Source of the DNA: Cristatella mucedo
Taxonomy: Eukaryota; Bryozoa; Phylactolaemata; Cristatellidae
Direction of reading: 5' to 3'
Assembly: GCA_009760855.2 (NCBI GenBank)
Contig: WPIO01000040.1
Coordinates: 2,006,001 to 2,070,000, forward strand
Length of the DNA stretch: 64,000 nt
Shown: piece after piece, positions 11,785 to 24,743 of the stretch
Numbering within the stretch: the first letter of the stretch is position 1
How the letters are laid out: each line of letters opens with the position of its first letter
Notes under the pieces: generated by a model
What the model saw: the letters and a program-made list of their open reading frames with translations, nothing else
Told to the model about the DNA's origin: nothing
The model's database searches: none
Translations under genes and position numbers: made by a program

Positions 11785-12138
11785 GCGCCGCCGCCGCCGC
11801 CGCGGCGCCCTGCGAGGCCCGTTGCGGTAAACAGGCCGCCATGTTCCGTAGGACACCGCGCGGACGCGCCGCCAGCAAGGTCCCGCCGCCGTTCTGTTGC
11901 CGGGAGGCCGATCCCAAGCGGGTGGACCGAGCGGGCGATGGGCTGCCGCCGCAGAGAGCTCTCTGCGCCGGCGGCGGCTCCGGCCGCTACGGCCCTTCGT
12001 CGTCGTCTTCCAGTTGGAGGCGAGCGGCGACAGATGAGTCGAGGGTGGAGGCGACGCGGCGGCGCCGGACGTCCGTCTCGTAGTCCGATCGCGCCGCCCT
12101 TTATCGGGCCAGACAGTTGCGACAGTTCGGCGAAGGGC

Positions 12139-12235
12139 GAACGAACGGGACGATGTCGTCGATGTCGTCTGCTCGCGCGAGGCGGACGATGTCGTCCGAA
12201 CGAACGGGACGATGTCGTCTGCTCGCGCGAGGCGT
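12139..12235. repeat. Two-copy tandem repeat, about 58 bp
   Basis: CGAACGGGACGATGTCGTC followed by CTGCTCGCGCGAGGCG occurs twice. Confidence 0.6.
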
Positions 12236-12433
12236 CCCAGCGGCGCCAGGTCGTGAAGTCGTGGCGGTTTGTCGATTGGGCCGTCCGCTGGCCTGCGCGA
12301 CGACGCCAGCCGCTCGGAGTTTGCCTACTCTCAAGTCTCTCAGCTCCCTGTCGGCGCTCGAGAAACGGGGACGTCGCTCACCTGTCGCTCCGCCTGTCCG
12401 TCTCCATTTTCCTGTCTGCACACTATCTGCGAG

Positions 12434-12672
<239 letters not shown>

Positions 12673-13124
12673 GACCCAAACCAGATTTCGTCCGACGTCG
12701 CCTAAGTCGTCCGTACTTGCAGCGCCGGGCCGCCGCAGCGCCGGGCCGCAGACGTCGTTTTTTGCGTCGTTTCGAGCGTTTCCTCGATCGACGCCTTCGT
12801 TCGCTGCGCGTCCTGCTCGACGTCTCGCCGCTCGCGCTTTATCTACTGCGCACGACCGCACGTCCGCCGCTAGCGACCGCTTGCGGCTCCCCAGTCGCTC
12901 TATCCTACGCGCCACGCGACGTTTGTCCCGGGCGTCACGTGACGTCTATTCTTCGCGTCGCGCGATGTATATCCTGGGCGTCGCGAGCAACTCGAGTCTC
13001 CGTCTCTTTTCTTCGCCTTGCAGCCTTCAACTTGCCTTCACCTTCGACTTTCAACTTTCGCGATGCATCTTCAGCGCGTCGTTAGCTCTGTCTTCGGGCA
13101 ATGCGCTTGCGTTTCCTTTCCGAG

Positions 13125-13615
<491 letters not shown>

Positions 13616-14907
13616 TTTCGGCGGAGCTTTGCCGCCGACGTCCGACTTCGCCGAGCGACGCCTCCACGAACTGTGATCTAAGCCGTCTACGCGCAATCGC
13701 CGCGCCTCTCGCCGACAGATGCGGCGCCAATCCGTTCGGCTAAGGGCCGCTCACCGGGGCCGCGAGCGGCCCTTAGTAAGGTTAACCACTTCCGCCGCTC
13801 ACCGGGCAGCTCACCGCTCGGTGGCGCTCCACAACCGCCGCGCTCGAGCGCGCGGGCAGCCAGCGCCGGCCGAGCGGCGAAAGTGCGTGCGGGTACTCGC
13901 TTCCGCCTGAGCTCGCTTCCACGCCGTACAGGCGGAAGTGCGTTCGCGTACTAGCCGCAGCGCTGCTCGGACACCGCTGCGAGTCCGGCAGGCGGCGCTG
14001 CGAGCTCGTATGTTGAGCGCACGACAAGACCCGCGCGGCCGCGCTCGGCCGCAGGTGCAGCAAGTGCGACGTCTAGAATGCCGACGCGTCCCGTTCTCGC
14101 AGTCGCCCGGAGATTAGATCGCCGATGCCGCCGACCAATTTTCTCAGCTTCTCCGCCTCCTCCTCGCAGCAAGCGCCAAGCGCGCGCGTCGCCGCAGCTG
14201 ACGAGCTGACGAGGATCGGGCTTTTTCGGACGCGCGCGAGCGCACGCAGTGCCGCGACCGTACGCCCACGCCCCCAGGTAAGGAAATTGTTATCGGTCTC
14301 TGAGTCCTCCCGCCCCCGTAAACGCAAAACCTACGGGACGCACGCAAGTGTCCTGGTCTTTCGACGCGCGATTCGGATCCGCGCGATCGGAGGCGGAGGC
14401 CACCGCCGCTTCTGGAAAGGCTCGGACTTCGCTCCTCCCTGATTCAATCCGGGCCTGGCTAAACCGTTACCGCGTAACATGCCAGCGCGACTGTCGCCTA
14501 GAGCGTGCACTTTCGTCGCGCTCTACGAAGACCGGCGTACTTGAGCCAGTTTTTGTCCAAAATGGCGTTCGCTTTCGGTCGCCGGAAGTTCGGCCGCTCT
14601 ACCGCGGATGCACGCACGCCGCTAACCGCAGTCCCGTATCTACCTACGGATCTTTGTAAAAAGAAAATCTCCCAGGTTCTCCCAAGGCTCGGGCCAGCTT
14701 GCAGAATCGTCAGTCGATCGAGCCGTGAGTCAGCGCCTTCGAGCAGCAGCAGGCTCCGGAACCTGCGGTCTTTGCTGTACCGTCCGCGCGGATGCGAGTC
14801 ATCCATGTGGCTCGTCGCGTCGAGCGGCGCATCGCTCGTAGTCCTCGAACGCTGGCGGAGCGAGTGCCCACGAAGCGCGCGCGGCGGCGAACCGCTGCTG
14901 GTTCGCA

Positions 14908-14921
14908 GGAGAGAGAGAGAG

Positions 14922-14987
<66 letters not shown>

Positions 14988-15001
14988 AGAGAATGAGAGA
15001 G
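14908..15001. repeat. (GA)n microsatellite
   Basis: About 45 GA units. Confidence 0.95.
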
Positions 15002-16584
15002 CAAAAAAATAATACTATTCACTCGCGCGGCTACTACGGCTTGACCCCTGGGTCAAGCCGCAGAGATGCGCACGCAGGCGCGGCGCTGCGGGCGGAGCGC
15101 GACGACGGCTGGTCCGTCGATAGCTCGGCCGGTAGCTCGACGACGAGCGGGCGACGACATTAAGTGACGCTGCAAGACAAGCCATCGCTCGGCACGGCCT
15201 TCGGAGAGAGCTCAAAGTCAGACGCTATGACATTTCGGGTTCCTAACGACGATAACTCGAGAGTCGCTGACGACGACGCGGTCACTGGCAACTACTGTCT
15301 TTATCTGACCGGTGTAGCGTGCTGGCCAGCTGACTAGGGTACTGACGCTATTAAAGTACTGAAATTTACTTTGAAAATTCGCGCGCTACTTGCGTCTTAA
15401 CAGTGCGCGAGATAATTACTACGTGCGGCCCACGGCTGGGAGCTTGCGCCGAAGGCGAGGGCACTCATTTGCCTTGTGCCCCGGTAATAGCGGAGCTACG
15501 ACGGAGCGATATCGCAGCCTTTCGCGTTTGAGGTAAGCGCTGCCAGCCCAGGGTTGCACTTCGCGTTCAGCAACGTCATCAACCTGAGATGTAGATCCCT
15601 TAGCCGACTTGCAGCGTAAGGTACTGTCGGTTTCCGGGTCTTGTATCCCGTAATAGGCCAGCTAACCAATAAGTTGACGCACGTCTATAAGTGGTGACGT
15701 CGATCCTGCTAGGGCCACTGCTACCCATAGAAATAGGAAAAACGGCTATCTTACTGACTCAGAGGCGTACACGAATTATAACTCAAGCGACTTTATTCAT
15801 ATTCAAAGTAGCATTCGGAGATACCATTTGGGTTTAGCATTTTCAGTGTGGAATTGAGGGCATAGGGTTCAGCGTTAAAAGGGATTTCAGGGTTCGCGGT
15901 CAAGGTCAGAGTAGAACTCGGACCGTTTGGACTTTCGACGACGCTTTTCCATGCTAACTCGATGCCACATTCTACCTATATCTAGACCGCCCTTCGATGG
16001 GAGTCGGGCTGCGGGTCCCCTAGACCTCAAAAGTCTCCAAACCGGAAGCGGCGTGCTTCTCCGCGGCGGCGACGTAATAATTGTAATCGCCGCTATTTTA
16101 AAATCAAGCTTCGGCTGCTAGATAATGCGGGAGCTAGGTTTTTGTGCCAAGTTGCGAGCCCCTTTTAAATTCGGGCAACGAGAGCTCGAGGGCCGCGCTG
16201 GCTGTGGTGCGCAGCAGCGCGGCCGCCACGTTGTGTCACCGGCGGGCCGACGGAATGTTGCAATGCCCGGCGACTGTGCACGCGGCAGCTCGGCCGCTGA
16301 CTTTGAAGCAATTGATGACCACTTGTGCAACGGCCTCCGTAAGCCTGTGCTTATGAGTGGGGCGCTGTTAAATTACGCAAAGCGACTTGTGCGCGAATTG
16401 TTGCAAGCGTAAGGCGAGAACCTCGTCGTAAAGTCACTCGATTTCGGCCGCTTCGCGGCGGTCTGCCGCGCAGCGGCGGCGGGTCGTAGCGTCGAGGCCT
16501 AGCTAGTGGCTAAAAGCCAGCAAGGAATCTGCCTCAAGGAATCTGCCTGCCTGCCGAGCACAGGCAACAGAAAGGTTTTCGCTT

Positions 16585-17060
16585 TCACCGCTTCGAAGTT
16601 TGCCGTCGACACGGCAGCTCTGCTCTCGCGATTTCGTGCAGCGGCTTCGCGGTCGCCGCTCGGCGCGCCGTGAAGAGCGACGCCAGGCGCACCGCTACCG
16701 GAACTAGCGGGAGGGCTATAGCGCCGACGCGAGCGCCATTGTTACGGCGACCGACGCTCGGATCCAGGGCCCCGGAAGCGCTGGCGACCGTCGTCCTCGG
16801 CCTGAAAATTGATGGCACTCGCGGCGGCGGCGGCGGCGGCGGCGGTTCGGTCTCACCTCGAGAGCCTCATCCTCGACTGCTCCTGCTTTTCCTCCTGCCT
16901 CGGCGCGACGGAGCGCGACGGAGCCGCGTCGTCGTCGCGCGCTGGCAGCGGATAAGACGGCGACAGCGGCTCCGTCGCTGCGAGCCGAGCAGTAGTGGTT
17001 CGGGTGGGCTCCTGCTGCTGCCGATGCTGCTGCTGCTGCTGCCGACGTTGCTGCTGCTGC
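16585..17060 (-). CDS. Weak candidate: last exons of a polyQ protein
   Basis: Minus-strand frame with a possible acceptor GCTGGCAG near 17058, a glutamine run (positions about 16995-17058), then TTTARLAATEPLSPSYPLP and a donor-like CGAG|GTGAGA at 16857. It is phase-compatible with an acceptor TTTTCAG at 16802 and a frame ending at 16585. The intervening intron would be only 55 bases and is a GCC run. No family is recognised. It may simply be GC-rich noise. Confidence 0.22.
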
Positions 17061-17834
17061 TGCTGCTGCTGCCAGCGCTGAGGGCGCTCCACGCTCTTCG
17101 TTCGAGACGGAGCGCCTTCGAGCGTGCGTACGCCCCGCCCCCTGCTTGTACGAGAGCTGGCGCTTGCTTAGGAGCTGACTCGGCGAACGAATGGTTCTGT
17201 TCGACTTTAGGCCTCGGCCAGTTTCTCGGTGCCATTCGGCTTGAGCAGGTCGGCCCGTGTACTGTACTTCGAGTCGAAGCACAGTCTACCCACCCCATCC
17301 CCATTGCGGAGGTCTCGCGTTAAGGCCAAGTCAATTTAATATCAGCAGTATTAATGATATTAATAATAACTTGCACAGCACCGTAAAAGAAAGACGCCGT
17401 TTCCTAGGCGCTTTGCATATGCTGAACACAAAGCATGCCTTCTAATTGATGGCATTATTAATTAGATGTACAATTTCAGTACACGTAAGCACAGAACAAA
17501 TTGAATGGACGGATGATGGATGCGGGTGGTTTGAATTTTTTCGTCTTCCTTCTGGGTTTCTTCAGTTCACGAGATGTCTGCAAGTAGTGAGGTCTATTCT
17601 TTGGGAGCCTGGGAACGAAGGCTCTAATGTCTCTAAATGATTTGAAACTGTTCACAGATCGCGATAAGTGATTTGAGTAATAGGAGGCGATGGCACGGCG
17701 CCTGGCCTCACAGGAAAGTATTCTGTGCAGTTTGGCAGGTTCAGTAGAATCAATTGACATAAAATTGGGTGTTGCTTAATGGGGTCAGCCACTTAAGGTC
17801 GGCAAGGTCGTAGGGTAATGTGGAAGCTGCAACG

Positions 17835-17925
17835 TTCCCTTTGCAGCAAATGTAAAGCGCCTAGAAAGAGATTAAGTCCTCTGATGGCGCTTTTATCAAG
17901 TGCATTATTATTATTATTATTAACG
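17835..17925 (+). repeat. Solo LINE/SINE 3' tail
   Basis: GCAGCAAATGTAAAGCGCCT with an ATT run at 17906-17920. Confidence 0.65.
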
Positions 17926-17954
17926 TTCAAGGTAGGTGAGTCTAGCTGCAGAGG

Positions 17955-18050
17955 TTAGTAATAATAATAATGACAACAGATTTGTCATGGCACCCCCAGA
18001 GAACTCAATCTCTTTCTAGGCACTTTACATTCTTCCAATACCTGTAAGCT
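17955..18050 (-). repeat. Solo LINE/SINE 3' tail (minus)
   Basis: An AAT run followed by AGAGAACTCAATCTCTTTCT and GGCACTTTACAT. It forms an inverted pair with the plus copy just upstream. Confidence 0.6.
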
Positions 18051-18371
18051 GCTTACTGCACTGGCCGGAAGAACTGCGGGTAGCGAGTTACAAAGTCTAG
18101 ACTCACAAGTGTCGTCACCTTGTCCTTTGTATCAGCAACCTTGGCTGCGGTCTATCTATATCTTATAAGCAAGGCCGAATTCGAACAATGTTACATAGGT
18201 GAATAAAGTCAGGAGATGAGCAATCGGTGACGTTTGGCATATATTGTATGTCCTTTTACTGAGACACAAACATTCTACAGTGATACATTCTTCACGTACA
18301 GGATTACTAAGAGGAGTTTTGTAGCCTTTGTAAAGCACCTATTTCCCACTTTTTGCATGTGCAATTAATTG

Positions 18372-18535
18372 CCGAGCTGGTTTGGTCCAGCGGTTAAGGT
18401 GCTCGCCCCCGACCACAGTCTGGCTGAGGTCGTGGGCTGGAGCCCGGAGGCTTATGTGAAGCGCCTGAATAGAGATTAAGTTCTCTTGGGGTGCTATACA
18501 AATGAATTATATATATATATATATATAATGTTCTA
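18372..18535 (+). mobile_element. SINE family 1 copy, tRNA-derived head, LINE-like tail
   Basis: Head GAGCTGGTTTGGTCCAGCGG, B-box-like GTCGTGGGCTGGAGCCC, then GTGAAGCGCCTGAATAGAGA and GATTAAGTTCTCTTGGGG, closely resembling the LINE family 1 3' tail. A TA run follows. Confidence 0.7.
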
Positions 18536-18659
18536 TATGTGCACATTCTTGATCAACGACCCCAATTGCGTCATTCGTGATTGCTTGAGCAGCGTTTTTT
18601 TGGAGCTCCGAAATGTTTTCGGCATCACGTAGATAGCACATGCATACTGGCTACCCGAG

Positions 18660-18745
18660 GTCTGTGTAAATGTAAAGCGCCTAGAGAGAGATTAAGTTTT
18701 CTGAGGGCGCTTTATCAAGTGAATTATTATTATTATTATTATTAA
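18660..18745 (+). repeat. Solo LINE/SINE 3' tail
   Basis: AATGTAAAGCGCCTAGAGAG and an ATT run. Confidence 0.65.
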
Positions 18746-18782
18746 TGCCAATAACTTCAGTTGAGGACACATTGTGCTGGTG

Positions 18783-18955
18783 AGCCGTAATGGCACACTA
18801 GGTAAGGCTGTTGCTTTTCACGACCAAGGTCCCGAGGTCGTGGGTTCGATTCCTGCATCGGTGAGCGATCCTTTGCCGCTGCAAGTGGTGGCGATAGCCG
18901 TAAGGGCTCTTCCGTCTCAATACAAATGAGGCTGCTTAATCAGCTAGTACCTATT
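18783..18955 (+). mobile_element. SINE family 2 copy, tRNA-derived
   Basis: A-box-like GATGGCACACTAGGTAAGG, B box GTGGGTTCGATTCC (18839-18852), a body with CGATCCTTTGCCGCTGCAAG and the end AATGAGGCTGCTTAATCAGC. It is the best-preserved copy. The tRNA-like head is not a functional tRNA gene. Confidence 0.75.
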
Positions 18956-19630
18956 TTATTTTTACTTACGAATGTGCCACGGAACATCAGCTAGGGTGCT
19001 AAGTGCAGATCTAGGAAAGCTGCTAAGTGCAGCTCGCCCACAGCGGCCTTTGCCTTAAGTCGGAGTCCAGCTGAAAAGAAGGCAGCGATGGCCTAGTAAG
19101 ATCATCCAACGTAGGCTACGAGGGCCTACTCAAGTCAGAGTCCAGCTCGCGAAGTTTGAAGATGTCGGTAAACATCAGAGCTGCACTAGGTGAGCGCGAT
19201 GGGCTGAAGGTGGCCACAAAAAATCAACGTCGTCGGAATGCAAGGTATTTTGGAAGCGAAACAGTAGATCTGGGAAAGGTAGCTGCGAGAGATAACGTAA
19301 TTAGCGAACCAAGTCGGCGATGGCCATGACAAAATAGTGGGGCGGTTGTGACAGTTGGAGTATTGCGACTTCGGCGATTTCCATGAACATTTCTCTGGCA
19401 ATTGATGGCAAATGTTAAGAAGGAAATGCAAAAGAAAATGGTGAAAACGTCTCGCTGAACTGTCCAATGCCAACTTGCCGTAAAGGGCTACTTTTGCCCG
19501 TTGACCTCAGGATGATTATTGCTACGCTAGGCATAAATTTAGGTCCTGCATGTGCATATATATGCACTGTATGTCTGGTATGTATGCCATATGTGCAATG
19601 TACCTATGCCTTAATATACAGCTACGTAGA

Positions 19631-19880
<250 letters not shown>

Positions 19881-20084
19881 TTGTGCATATATATTTCTGC
19901 TCACTCTCAAATATGCCAGGAGTTAAGACTTTCCATTCATTTAATCGTCTGACATTGAGCTCTTTTGGAGATGAACAGTGTAACTCTATCTTTTCAAATA
20001 TCAATTAGATGTCTATGCTACGGCTTATAAAATAATAAAATAAAAAATGAGTGCTAATAATAATATAATGAGTTGATGAGCTCT

Positions 20085-20162
20085 CTCAAAAGCCCAAGTG
20101 AAATGCCTACAAGAGGATTCATTCTCTCAGGGCATTATAAAGATGGTTTATTATTATTATAT
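20085..20162 (+). repeat. Diverged LINE/SINE 3' tail
   Basis: A decayed tail (CTCTCAGGGCATTATAAAGA) with an ATT run. Confidence 0.45.
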
Positions 20163-20340
20163 TAGTACGCCCACTGCCGCCACCATAAAACAGCCTCCTC
20201 TGAGTCTGAGTCGGTTTGGTACTCATTATATTGGTAGGCGAGAGGTCAGACCAGAAATGCTTGGAGCTGAACCAGCAAGTAACCCCAGCCCCGCCCCCGT
20301 AATTTCTCATTGTTGCCCACAAGCTATTGAGCGGTAAGCG

Positions 20341-20495
20341 ATTGTCTAGCTGGTTCGGTCCAGCGGTAAAGGTGCTCGCCCCGACTAAGGTCTTGGTAAA
20401 GTCGTGGACTCGAGCCCCGGGGCATATGTGAAGCACCTGAATAGATATTAAGTTCTATTGGGGCGCTATACAAATGATTTATATTTATACTTATT
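20341..20495 (+). mobile_element. SINE family 1 copy
   Basis: TAGCTGGTTCGGTCCAGCGG, B-box-like GTGGACTCGAGCCCC, and the same LINE-like tail GTGAAGCACCTGAATAGATA. Confidence 0.7.
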
Positions 20496-21511
20496 CCAAG
20501 GATTTTCCGTTGCAAAGACCAGCTCCATTCCCAACGGCTTCCGCGATGGATGCCCACGCAAGTTGGCGGTGCCGGTCTAATCGCTTACAATTCCGGCGAA
20601 TCCTAGTTTCTGACGGATACAGGAAGTCGATTTGCTCATTGGCAGAGCGAGACTGTCAACTGTCAGAAGCGCCTGTCAGAAGCGAAAGAGAAGCTCGGGG
20701 TGTCATGGCAACAACCTCGGCGCCGAGATTATTGCCATGACGTTCTCGTATGGCATTCCGCTTCATCAAACCCCCAAAAAATTATATCCGGAACTTATTC
20801 CATTTAATTCGCCGGAAGATCCGTCGTCGGCTGCGATAGACGGAGCGTTGGCATGCAAGCCTGATGCACAGCTACTGGCACCTGACGGTTGTGCGGTCAC
20901 CTTGAACTATATACAGTCACCTACATGCAGTCACCCACATGCAGTCGCGGCCGCCTGTATACATATACGCCTATATACGCCTGTATAGTGTCCCTCGTCA
21001 CTTCCCACTTCGACTTTCGCGAGACTTCATTCTATCGTGGTTTTTCAAATATGTCCATTAAAAAATTGATCGAGATAAGGGAAACATGATACAGCATCCG
21101 CTCGGTTGTCTGAGTCAATGTCGATTCCAACAGCACGTGTGTATGTGTGTGTGTAATTAAATGTAGAATAATAATGAGATATTTGTAATGTCTAATATGT
21201 ACTATTTTCTTTAATCTTGTCTTGTCAAATATATTGGGTAACACGCGTGTAATGGTGACTAAAGGGGTGTTATGGCATGTCCAGATGGCTCTAATAACGT
21301 TAAAATCCGTATTTAGATGGCCATGAACAGGTTTCCTACGATCCAACTACGGATATATTTGATTTATAAAAAAGCATCCTACTTTTGAGGAAATTCACTT
21401 ATCTCGTTAGAGTCTAGAACTGACTAACCGTGATAAATGAGGGACGACTGTATAGCAATTGCTGCTGATTCGTGCTGAGGCGTGCTACACCGATCTAGCT
21501 AGGTTGGTTAG

Positions 21512-21690
21512 CTGTGATGGCACACTAGGAAAAGTGGTTGCTTTTCAAGACCTCGGTCCCGAGGTTGTATGTTCGAATCCTGAGCTGGGCAATCATTTGT
21601 TGCCACTGCAAGCGTAGGTGGTGATAGCCGCAAAGGCTCGTCTATCGCTATACGAGAGAGGCTGCTAAATCAGCAAGTATTTTCTTTAGA
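21512..21690 (+). mobile_element. SINE family 2 copy
   Basis: Same layout: GTGATGGCACACTAGGAAAA, B box TATGTTCGAATCC, and the end GAGGCTGCTAAATCAGCAAG. Confidence 0.75.
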
Positions 21691-24259
21691 TTACGAATAG
21701 AGCAGCTTGTGTTTAGCCAGCGAGTATCGACCTGGGTCGAAACGTCGATGCACATCCCGCGTTTTCTGCGAGCACACAGTTTTCACCACGTTTTCGCGCT
21801 CAATCTTGCCACGGTCTCGCTTCGCTATTCCTTCCTTCTTGTAGGAAGCTTACGCTGCTGTTCGGTTTGCCTTCCGTCTTTCTTTGCTCAATCCGCAAAG
21901 TGATTGTAGAGCAATTGTTTTCATTAGGAAGGCAGAAGAAGGCCCTCCTCACGTAAGCAGGCCTCATAGTGAATTCAGACGTCTCTACCCATAATTGCCG
22001 AGATGGCCGGAAGCCGCATCGTTATCCGATTCCTGTAGGAAGAGCTTGTAGCTTCTTCCCACAAGCAAGGACTTCGCCGAATGCATCGATGACTTGGCAC
22101 CGGTCATGTGCACCAGGTCTTTTATAGTCACGAAGAAGGCGTGCTCTAGACACTGCCTATGCTTGGTCGTTTGTTGTTGTTTTGTGTGGCCTCCATCGGC
22201 GTTGCCTCTGTTTGTCCTGGCCAAGCAGTAGCGTAGCCGTAGCTCAGCTCTCCCGCCTCCGTCCCCGATCTCACGTCACGTGTCTTGGACCGTCCCGCCT
22301 CCCCTTCGAGGCGACTCAGTAGGCCAAAGTAGTTCGGCGCACGAGCCGAAGGCCGAATCGAGGCGGACCGCGAGTAAAGGCGACTAGGTGCACGTCCGCC
22401 GCCCGCGGGTGCCGAGGCCTCAGTTCCCTGCGGCGCAGACGCTCGCTCGATTCGCAGGCGCATCGTCCCGATTCGAGCCGTCGGCTGTTCGTGGCCTTGG
22501 AGTCGAGCGCGCGTCCACTCGCTGGCAGCCGCTACTGGCTGCCTTCGTCGCATCTTGCGTCCGGGTGACGAAAAATGTCACGGGTCGGGCGACCGGAACG
22601 TCTGGCGTCGGGAGAGACGTTGGCCAAGTGTGACGTTCGCATTACGTCGTAATTCGCCGAAGTCTTGGCTTCGCGATGCTTGGGTTGTCGGCAAACGATC
22701 CGGTTGAGCGGCCGGTTTAGAGTCGGCCGGTTTAGAGTCGGCCGGCGGCAGTCGGTGAAGGTTGGCCGGTCGTGGCCTGTGTGACCTCGAAAACTCTCGC
22801 CGGCCGGCATCCAGCAACACAGCGTCATGTCGCCACCTCTATCATTGCATCTGACTTCGACGGTACTACCCAGAAGGCGCTACCACCCGGAAGGCGATAC
22901 TATCAGGCTAGAGGGGGTCCTACCCGGACAGAAGAAACCAAGACTGGCGAAGGCCGAGCAACAGTGGATTTCGGTACAGGCGTCCGGCGCCAAAGCTCAT
23001 TTGCATAAGTTCGCGTTCTCGCAGTGACATGAAATTTTGTGGACAGATAAATTCGAACGTTTACTAAAATATCAGCGAAAATTTTGAGCTAGGCAAGGCT
23101 CATCGTCTGGTCGTTGCTAGCCTAAATAGAGTGGATTGCTGTGGATTGCGGTGGATTGTGTTAATTCGTCGAACCCAGCGGCAGCCGTCGATAACTTTCC
23201 ACCTGACCTACTGCTAGTTAATTCGCCAGCTGTCTGGGGAGGGGAAAGCCCCTCGCGAAGCCTGAGGGTTTAATTACATACATTCTTAAAGACTCTGAGC
23301 AGGATGGCGCCAGACGAAACTTCAGCAGCTTTGGTCTCGGCGGTTAACCGAACACCCGGCTGCCGCCCCATCCGCCCAAACTTTTGTCCCCGGACGAAAC
23401 GACCGTGATCCGATCCTTCGTGAGCGGTGGTGTTTCAGCGGCTTATCAGGCTCCTCGGTGGCTGCCTTTAGCATGCCTTCGTGCCGTTCGGCCAGCGTGT
23501 GATAAAAAACAGCCCACAAGAGACGCGGTAGAATCAGTTAGATGGGGCTTAGTGGTAATAATAGTAAGACATTTGCACAGTCCCCTAAGAGAGCTAAATC
23601 TCTGTATAGACACCTTACATATTCTTTAAGTAAATCATGTCAGTTGTTTCGTGATAGAATGCGCCGCGGCAGTATGCATAAACACACAGAGGACACATCG
23701 CTCTGATCCAGCAAATTCTTCGAGGAACAGGTGGGTTTCTAGCCTTTTTTGTATGCGTTCTCAACTCAGCGTTTTATTGTAAGGAATGCTTGCCATCGCG
23801 CTTCGCTGCATTTCTGCGCATAAATTTTGCAAATAAGGATGGGTTCGCATATATTTCTCGAGGGTTACTCTGTGCTGTGAATGGGGGCACCCCAAACACG
23901 GGAGAGGGGGAGGGCCCAGCCGGCGCTGCCTCAAAGATGCGTCGGACTTGAAATTTGATCGGCATCTACCAAATTACACATGTGCATACACTGTGCATGC
24001 AAATATACGACCGGAAACTAACACAGCCTTTCAGAGCGAGCTTCCTTTTACAGGAGCGGGTCTCTGCAGACGCCATATTGGATCATAGATATATCAGGTC
24101 AAACCCAGTGGAACGGACGTCGGCGCCAGGCATGCTGGGGAGATGTCCGGTGGAGCACGCGCATGCGCAGCGTATTTCCACCGTGTGGGCCGCATATGGC
24201 GACATGTGCCTCGTGTACTCGTTCCTCTTCGTCACCGTTATGCAGTGAGATAGAGACGA
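21691..24259. other. No supported gene
   Basis: GC-rich 22.2-22.8 kb with short overlapping frames and a GCCGGTTTAGAGTC tandem duplication near 22710-22745; then one decayed repeat tail at 23.55 kb. Confidence 0.4.
23555..23635 (-). repeat. Solo LINE/SINE 3' tail (minus)
   Basis: AAGAGAGCTAAATCTCTGTATAGACACCTTACAT pattern (seen in two parts of fewer than 20 bases) after AAT repeats. Confidence 0.5.
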
Positions 24260-24743
24260 CAGTCTAGCGGCTGCTATTCGGAGGGCTCGCCCCGTCCGTT
24301 TTGCTTCCATCGAGGCGTCGGTAACGCACGGAGGAAGTCGTCGGAAATCGTTTCGTCCGCCGCCCTGCCAGGCAGCGCCGTGCAGCGGTGTTTAAAGCTT
24401 CTCCCGCACCGATAGATCGGCGAGCCGTCGTCGTCGTCATAGTAGCCGCGGGACCGGTGAGGGTTTTCGGAATTGCATTTTTCGAATTTACCGTCGTCTT
24501 CGCCGTCGGGCCGCTTTTCGAAACCGGAATCCGTCGACGGGTCGGCCGGCCGGCACTGCGCACGTGTGCCACCCCCTGCGGGTCTTAGCTAGGCCTTTGT
24601 TCCGTTAAGCGCCGCCTCGTCTGCGCAGGCTCGGAAAAGTTGGACCAGGTCTGAAGCTTGCAGGTTTAGCGCAGCTTTTGCACCCGGTCGTCGCCGAACA
24701 ACGTACGGCGGCGGTGCAGCTCTGCACCCTTATCTTTGACAAT
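24260..24743 (+). promoter_or_regulatory. LARP1 GC-rich promoter/5' UTR region
   Basis: The roughly 480 bases before the LARP1 ATG are GC- and CpG-rich and contain no TATA box that I can find. This suits a housekeeping gene with dispersed starts. The exact transcription start is not visible, and no other gene is supported on either strand here. Confidence 0.4.
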
